Source of the DNA: an uncultured Bacteroidales bacterium
GTDB taxonomy: Bacteria; Bacteroidota; Bacteroidia; Bacteroidales; Paludibacteraceae
Assembly: GCA_903929065.1 (NCBI GenBank)
Contig: CAIYTJ010000515.1
Span: 1 to 10,559 of the forward strand
Length of the DNA stretch: 10,559 nt
Reading direction: 5' to 3'
In this document: positions 6,760 through 10,559 of the stretch, piece by piece
How positions within the stretch are numbered: position 1 is the stretch's first letter
Layout: every line of letters begins with the position of its first letter
The notes under the pieces: generated by a model
Database searches by the model: none
What the model saw: only the letters and a program-made list of their open reading frames with translations
What the model was told of the DNA's origin: nothing
Position numbers and translations under genes: made by a program

Positions 6760-9597
6760 ATGAAAATAGAAAATTTTAAAGACATAATAGATATGCAAAA
6801 TACTGAAAAAGAATTGTTTAGTAATGTGTTTGATTTAGATGAAATGCAACGAATTCAGGATTTGTTTTCGGATGCAACAGGCGTTGCTTCTATAATTACA
6901 TATCCTAACGGAGTTCCGATTACAAAACCAAGTAATTTCTGCCAGCTGTGCGAAATTGTGAGAAGTACCGATAAGGGACTGGCCAATTGCATAAAATCAG
7001 ATGAATGTGCGGGAAGACAGTTGGAGAAAGATAAGGGATTAAACTTGGAGACTTGTAAAAGTGCCGGTTTGTTGGACACCGGTGCAAAAATAGTCTATGA
7101 TGATAAACATATCGCCAATTGGATGATTGGACAGGTTCGCAGTGATACAACCGACGAACAAAGAATTATTGATTATGCCGACGAAATCGGAGTAGATAAA
7201 GCATCATATCTGGAAGCATTAAAAGAAGTTCCGGTGATGACCAAAAGTCGATTCGAAAAAGTGGCTGACATGCTCACAGCATTTATAAATGAAATGTTAG
7301 AAAAAACAATTCAGAACAAATTACTTAAAATGCAGATTGCTGAATTAAAACAAGTTAATGAGCTGTTGAACAAAAGTGAAGAATCATTAGCAATTACACT
7401 TAATTCAATTGGAGATGGTGTAATAGCAACTGATAAACAAGGTTTAATTGTCAACATGAATCCAATTGCTGAAAATTTATGTGGCTGGGCTTTAAATGAA
7501 GCATCTGGAAAACCGTTGGCCGAAGTTTTCAGAATTATAAATTCAGGTACCGGAATTTTGCAGGAAAACCCTGTTGAAAAGGTATTGACATCAGGTGAAA
7601 TAATCGGATTAGCTAACCACACGGTTTTAATATCAAGGAATGGACAAAGATATCAAATTGCTGATAGTGCAGCTCCTATCAAAACGAAGGACGGTGAGAT
7701 TACAGGAGTGGTTTTAGTATTCTCGGATGTTACTGAAAAATATAAAGCTGAGATTGAATTAAAAGAAAGTGAACGTTTTTTGAAGGAAACTCAGAGTGTA
7801 GCAGGTCTGGGTACTTATACAACCGATATTATTAATGGCCATTGGGAGAGTTCCGAAGTTTTAGATACAATTTTTGGTATTGGGTCCGATGATGACAGAT
7901 CGGTAGAAGGTTGGTTATCGATAATTCATCCCGACTGGAAAGCACAGATGAGTGATTATTTTACATATGAAGTTATTGGTAAAAAGAAACGTTTTGATAA
8001 AGAATATAAAATTGTTCGCAAATCTGATAAAGCAGAACGGTGGGTTCATGGGTTGGGAGAACTTGTATTTGATACAAATGGAAATCCGGTAACAATGATT
8101 GGTACTATCCAGGATATAACCGAACGAAAAGAATCAGCTGAAAAAATACGTTTAAGTGAAGAGAAATACCGGGAAATTTTCGAAAGTGTTCAGGATGTGT
8201 TTTATAAAGTTGATTTAAGCGGAAAAATTCTTGATTTTAGTCCATCTGCAAAAAAATATCCGGATATCTTCGATTTTAAATCTCCTCAAATGTATATTCA
8301 CGATTTATATTTTGACATTAATGACAGAAAAAAACTGCTAAGTTTGATTTACAAAGATGGTGAAATCCATGATTACGAACTGGACTTAAAAGGCAAATCC
8401 AACCAAATTATTCATGTGTCAATTAACGCCTACTTAGTAAAAGACTCAAACGGTAATCCGACACACATTAATGGAGCTATCAGAGATATAAGTAAACGTA
8501 AAATTGCAGAAAATGCCCTGCGTGAAAGCGAACGTTTTTTGAAAGAAATTCAAACTATTGCAATGATTGGTAACTGGACCATCGATTTTGCGAAAAATGA
8601 ATGGTACAGTTCAGAAGTACTTGATGAGATTTTAGGTCTCAATAATAATTCTTCTCATAATTTAAATTCATTATCAGGTCTTTTATATTCCGATTGGTTC
8701 GATATACTATCGGATTATTTCCAAAACGAAATACTTCCAAACAAAACACATTTTGATAAAAAGTTTGAGATTGTCAGACAAAATGATAGCTCAGTTCGCT
8801 GGGTTCATGCAATTGGCGAATTAAAACTGGATGAAAACAACCAACCATTAGTTATGATAGGTACCGTTCAGGATATTACGGAACGAAAAAATACGACTGA
8901 AGCGTTGAGAAAATCTCAGGAAGAACTTAAGAAATTTGCATCACATCTTCAGAATGTACGTGAAGAAGAACGAAATTTACTAGCCAGAGAAATTCATGAC
9001 GATTTAGGTCAAATTCTTATTGCCATGAAAATTGATTTGGGATTGTTGAAACAAAGTGTTCTGAAAACTGTAAATGAAAAAGACTATCAGGATGTTAAGA
9101 CAAAATTTGATAATCTGTATCTTATGCTTGATAACACGTTGAAATCAGCACGCCGGATAATGACAGATCTGCGACCAGAAGTACTTGATATGCTTGGATT
9201 TACAGATACGGTGAAACAGCATCTTGATAATTTCCAGCACCGGCATAAAATTCAGTGTTTATTTGAAACCAATGCTAAAGATTTAAATCTTGACTCGCAA
9301 CAAACTGTGGCTTTGTTTAGAATTGTTCAGGAAGCACTTAACAATGTCGCAAAACACTCCAGAGCAACAGAAGTTGTAATAAAAGTGGCGGAAAAAAAGA
9401 AAAATCTAACCCTTGAAATCAATGATAATGGTGTCGGATTTGATAAAGATGAAAAGAAAAGCACAGAATCATTTGGACTAATGGGAATGAAAGAACGTGT
9501 TTTTTTATTAGATGGAGAATTGACAATTTATTCAGAAAGAAAAACCGGAACGACAATTAAAGTTTCGATGCCGTACGAAAATGCATTTGTTATTTAA
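6760..9597 (+). CDS. Soluble PocR - four-PAS - HisKA_3 sensor histidine kinase
   Basis: Cytoplasmic sensor kinase of 945 residues, 13 bases after the previous stop. ATG 6760 is preferred over TTG 6733, which would overlap the previous gene and add nine unconserved residues; ATG 6793 is a weaker alternative. Order: PocR-type ligand-binding domain about 26-182 with Cys61, Cys64, Cys77, Cys83 and Cys99 and the motif IANWMIGQVR; short helix 183-202; PAS1 203-328; PAS2 336-457; PAS3 465-581; PAS4 589-710; HisKA_3 about 724-828 with His746 in REIHDDLGQ and a DxxxQ phosphatase-type motif (D747-Q751); HATPase about 848-938 with NNVAKH, DNGVGFD and GLMGMKERV. PAS2 and PAS4 are an internal duplication. 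PocR domains are thought to bind small organic molecules, as in the 1,2-propanediol regulator PocR; the ligand here cannot be read from sequence. No membrane helix is visible. The NarL-type response regulator 37 bases downstream is the obvious partner. Confidence 0.95.
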   Translation: MKIENFKDIIDMQNTEKELFSNVFDLDEMQRIQDLFSDATGVASIITYPNGVPITKPSNFCQLCEIVRSTDKGLANCIKSDECAGRQLEKDKGLNLETCKSAGLLDTGAKIVYDDKHIANWMIGQVRSDTTDEQRIIDYADEIGVDKASYLEALKEVPVMTKSRFEKVADMLTAFINEMLEKTIQNKLLKMQIAELKQVNELLNKSEESLAITLNSIGDGVIATDKQGLIVNMNPIAENLCGWALNEASGKPLAEVFRIINSGTGILQENPVEKVLTSGEIIGLANHTVLISRNGQRYQIADSAAPIKTKDGEITGVVLVFSDVTEKYKAEIELKESERFLKETQSVAGLGTYTTDIINGHWESSEVLDTIFGIGSDDDRSVEGWLSIIHPDWKAQMSDYFTYEVIGKKKRFDKEYKIVRKSDKAERWVHGLGELVFDTNGNPVTMIGTIQDITERKESAEKIRLSEEKYREIFESVQDVFYKVDLSGKILDFSPSAKKYPDIFDFKSPQMYIHDLYFDINDRKKLLSLIYKDGEIHDYELDLKGKSNQIIHVSINAYLVKDSNGNPTHINGAIRDISKRKIAENALRESERFLKEIQTIAMIGNWTIDFAKNEWYSSEVLDEILGLNNNSSHNLNSLSGLLYSDWFDILSDYFQNEILPNKTHFDKKFEIVRQNDSSVRWVHAIGELKLDENNQPLVMIGTVQDITERKNTTEALRKSQEELKKFASHLQNVREEERNLLAREIHDDLGQILIAMKIDLGLLKQSVLKTVNEKDYQDVKTKFDNLYLMLDNTLKSARRIMTDLRPEVLDMLGFTDTVKQHLDNFQHRHKIQCLFETNAKDLNLDSQQTVALFRIVQEALNNVAKHSRATEVVIKVAEKKKNLTLEINDNGVGFDKDEKKSTESFGLMGMKERVFLLDGELTIYSERKTGTTIKVSMPYENAFVI
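7765..8130 (+). repeat. PAS module, copy 1 of an internal duplication
   Basis: Encodes residues 336-457 (PAS2) of the PocR kinase. It aligns without gaps to 8524-8889: both copies are 122 codons, begin with ESERFLKE and end with QDITERK. By hand I count about 58 identical residues of 122. Shared landmarks include SSEVLD, SDYF, RWVH and MIGT. The DNA has diverged well beyond the protein-identical stretches, so the duplication is not recent. Confidence 0.8.
8524..8889 (+). repeat. PAS module, copy 2 of an internal duplication
   Basis: Encodes residues 589-710 (PAS4) of the PocR kinase, the partner of 7765-8130. This copy sits directly before the HisKA_3 domain, while the other is separated from it by an unrelated PAS (PAS3). 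The middle of the domain (about 629-645) is Asn/Ser-rich and has lost the HPDW motif of copy 1, leaving SDW, so the two copies may not sense the same thing. Confidence 0.8.
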
Positions 9598-9634
9598 TAT
9601 TCAACGATTATTTATTAATATAAAATTAAGGTAT

Positions 9635-10276
9635 ATGACTAAGGTATTTATTGTGGACGATCATGAAATTATACGTGAAGGTCTTAAGCGAATTCTCAAC
9701 GAAGAAATTGATATGAAAGTAGTTGGAGAAGCTGAAAATGGAAATGAAGTTATGAAAGGAATTTCTGAAACAGAATGTGATATTTTATTGCTCGATTTGA
9801 ATATCCCGGGTCGCAAAGGTGCTGATTTAATTGAAGATGTGAAAAAGAGAAAGCCCAAACTTCAAATTCTGATTCTAAGCATTCTGCCTGAAGATAAATT
9901 CGCATTACCATTGTTAAGAGCTGGTGCGTCTGGTTATCTGTGCAAAGATTCAGCTTTGAATGAGTTGGTTTTAGCCATCAGAAAAGTTTATTCTAAAGGG
10001 CGATATTTGAGTACAAATTTAGCAGAACAACTGGCATTCGACGTGTTAACCGATGAGAAAGAAACTCATCGAAAACTTACTATTCTGGAATCAAACATAA
10101 TGAAATTGATTGCTCAGGGAAAAGAATATTCTGAAATTGCTGCAGACCTTTCACTGAGTATTAATTCTGTAACTGCGTGCAGAAGAAAAGTACTTGAAAA
10201 ACTTAATGTAAAAAACAATGTTCAGTTAACGCATTATGTTCTTAAAAATAAGATATTTGATGAGCATTCAAATTAG
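9635..10276 (+). CDS. NarL/FixJ-family response regulator (REC + LuxR-type HTH)
   Basis: DNA-binding response regulator of 213 residues, the usual length for the NarL/FixJ family, and the only protein in the window with a DNA-binding domain. ATG 9635 gives MTKVFIVDDHEIIREG, the canonical start; ATG 9581 would overlap the kinase gene by 17 bases and add 18 residues with no REC homology. AAGG at 9628-9631 is very close to the start, so a Shine-Dalgarno role is doubtful. REC 1-120: D8/D9, phospho-acceptor D54 in LLLDLN, S82, K104 in LCKDSA. LuxR-type HTH about 147-210 with YSEIAADLSLSINSVTACRR and LEKLNVKNNVQL. Cys182 occupies the place where many relatives have His in TVxxHR, and the usual R-E-x-E before the helices is degenerate (LESN). 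Both HisKA_3 kinases upstream are of the class that phosphorylates such regulators, so it is likely their shared output (inference). Target genes are unknown; the control region at 10397-10434 is one candidate. Confidence 0.95.
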   Translation: MTKVFIVDDHEIIREGLKRILNEEIDMKVVGEAENGNEVMKGISETECDILLLDLNIPGRKGADLIEDVKKRKPKLQILILSILPEDKFALPLLRAGASGYLCKDSALNELVLAIRKVYSKGRYLSTNLAEQLAFDVLTDEKETHRKLTILESNIMKLIAQGKEYSEIAADLSLSINSVTACRRKVLEKLNVKNNVQLTHYVLKNKIFDEHSN

Positions 10277-10350
10277 ACCAGAATAAAAAGAGAAAAAATC
10301 AAACTGAAATCAGTAAATCGCACGCATTTTAACCTAAATATGATTTAAGT

Positions 10351-10382
10351 CTACAAAATTTGCATTTTTTGTAGCATTTTTT
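10351..10382 (+). terminator. Candidate intrinsic terminator of the kinase/regulator operon
   Basis: CTACAAAA (10351-10358) is perfectly complementary to TTTTGTAG (10367-10374) across an 8-base loop, and CA plus six T follow (10377-10382). It lies 75 bases after the regulator stop and before the next promoter-like region, as expected for an operon end. The stem has only two G-C pairs, so it is weak; AT-rich Bacteroidota terminators are often of this kind. Confidence 0.5.
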
Positions 10383-10396
10383 AGGTATCTGACTGA

Positions 10397-10422
10397 TATT
10401 ATTGCAATTGATTACAATAATA
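10397..10422. promoter_or_regulatory. Candidate operator: 26-bp near-perfect inverted repeat
   Basis: TATTATTGCAAT (10397-10408), two central bases TG, then ATTACAATAATA (10411-10422). The arms match at 11 of 12 positions as an inverted repeat. It ends four bases before a TAnnTTTG box and covers the expected -33 region, so a bound protein would interfere with or contact RNA polymerase. The inner 7-2-7 geometry (TTGCAAT / ATTACAA) is the spacing used by NarL-type dimers, though the bases are not the NarL consensus. Binding by the adjacent regulator is inference. Confidence 0.5.
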
Positions 10423-10434
10423 GTATTATATTTG
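10402..10434 (+). promoter_or_regulatory. Candidate Bacteroidota-type promoter
   Basis: TATATTTG at 10427-10434 matches the Bacteroidota -7 consensus TAnnTTTG exactly. A TTG at 10402-10404 lies 22 bases upstream and could be the -33 element; the TTG at 10408-10410 is 16 bases upstream, slightly short. It points rightward, away from the terminator, and would start transcription near 10440 for a gene beyond the window. Confidence 0.55.
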
Positions 10435-10544
10435 CAAATGAAACATCTTTTAAATTATTTAAAGTTCTGAATTCAATAAATCGCATTTAATTTTTTTAAA
10501 CAGCTTACTAATCAAATTAATATAAACTTTTTAAATTTAATATT
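10435..10544 (+). other. AT-rich untranslated leader before a possible downstream gene
   Basis: About 110 bases with no open frame of note, no Shine-Dalgarno sequence and no recognisable riboswitch. It contains a short AT-only dyad, TTTAAAT-T-ATTTAAA (10449-10463), and TAAATCGCATTTAA near 10477-10490, which partly resembles TAAATCGCACGCATTTTAA at 10314-10332. If the promoter call is right, most of this stretch is a 5' leader. Confidence 0.35.
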
Positions 10545-10559
10545 ATGATAAACGTATTC
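10545..10559 (+). CDS. Possible start of a downstream gene (cut by the window edge)
   Basis: ATG at 10545 followed by ATA AAC GTA TTC (MINVF) runs off the window. The only support is its position after a promoter-like box and a leader, and the absence of an earlier plausible start. Five codons cannot identify a product; the true start could lie further right. Confidence 0.25.

Noticed and set aside
9581..9634. Upstream ATG 9581 for the response regulator
   Set aside because: It adds 18 hydrophobic/basic residues unrelated to REC domains; ATG 9635 begins two residues before the first beta strand, as is normal.
2..10276. Defence or mobile-element system
   Set aside because: All four genes are two-component signalling proteins; no nuclease, transposase, integrase or toxin motif is visible.
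10314..10490. Short imperfect repeat TAAATCGCA...TTTTAA near 10314 and 10477
   Set aside because: The shared core is only about nine bases in very AT-rich DNA and the spacing is arbitrary; too weak to call a regulatory or mobile repeat.
10435..10544. Riboswitch or small RNA in the long leader
   Set aside because: No conserved riboswitch core or GC-bearing stem is visible; only AT-only short dyads are present.

Overview
The window is AT-rich DNA that reads as Bacteroidota. The evidence is the codon and base composition, the near absence of Shine-Dalgarno sequences before clear starts, very large multi-PAS sensor kinases, and a TAnnTTTG-type promoter box near the right edge. I cannot assign it below phylum with confidence.

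Nearly the whole window (2-10276) is one compact plus-strand signal-transduction cluster of four genes. (1) A 5'-truncated, membrane-anchored hybrid histidine kinase (2-2695): extracytoplasmic helical sensor - TM - HAMP - GAF - coiled coil - HisKA - HATPase - REC - REC. (2) A 1353-residue soluble kinase (2685-6746): REC - seven PAS-like modules, the fourth carrying a four-cysteine insert - HisKA_3 - HATPase. It overlaps gene 1 by 11 bases. (3) A 945-residue soluble kinase (6760-9597): cysteine-bearing PocR-type sensor - four PAS modules - HisKA_3 - HATPase. (4) A 213-residue NarL/FixJ-type response regulator (9635-10276) with a REC domain and a LuxR-type helix-turn-helix.

The likely logic is inferred. 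The transmitter halves of genes 2 and 3 are paralogous and align without gaps from about 215 residues upstream of the end of the HATPase domain. They belong to the HisKA_3 class that normally pairs with NarL-type regulators, so both probably act on the gene 4 regulator, combining different cytoplasmic inputs. Gene 1 ends in two receiver domains and gene 2 begins with one, so the membrane sensor may feed into gene 2. No HPt domain that would complete a classical phosphorelay is visible.

The right end (10277-10559) is non-coding apart from a possible start codon at 10545. It holds a candidate intrinsic terminator (10351-10382), then a 26-bp near-perfect inverted repeat (10397-10422) placed just upstream of a Bacteroidota-type -7 box (10427-10434), then an AT-rich leader of about 110 bases. 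This looks like the control region of a gene that continues beyond the window, and it is a candidate target for the response regulator encoded just before it.

I see no RNA genes, mobile elements or CRISPR arrays. The individual domain families are known. What deserves a second look is the multi-sensor architecture, the cysteine clusters in two sensor domains, and the dyad at the promoter.
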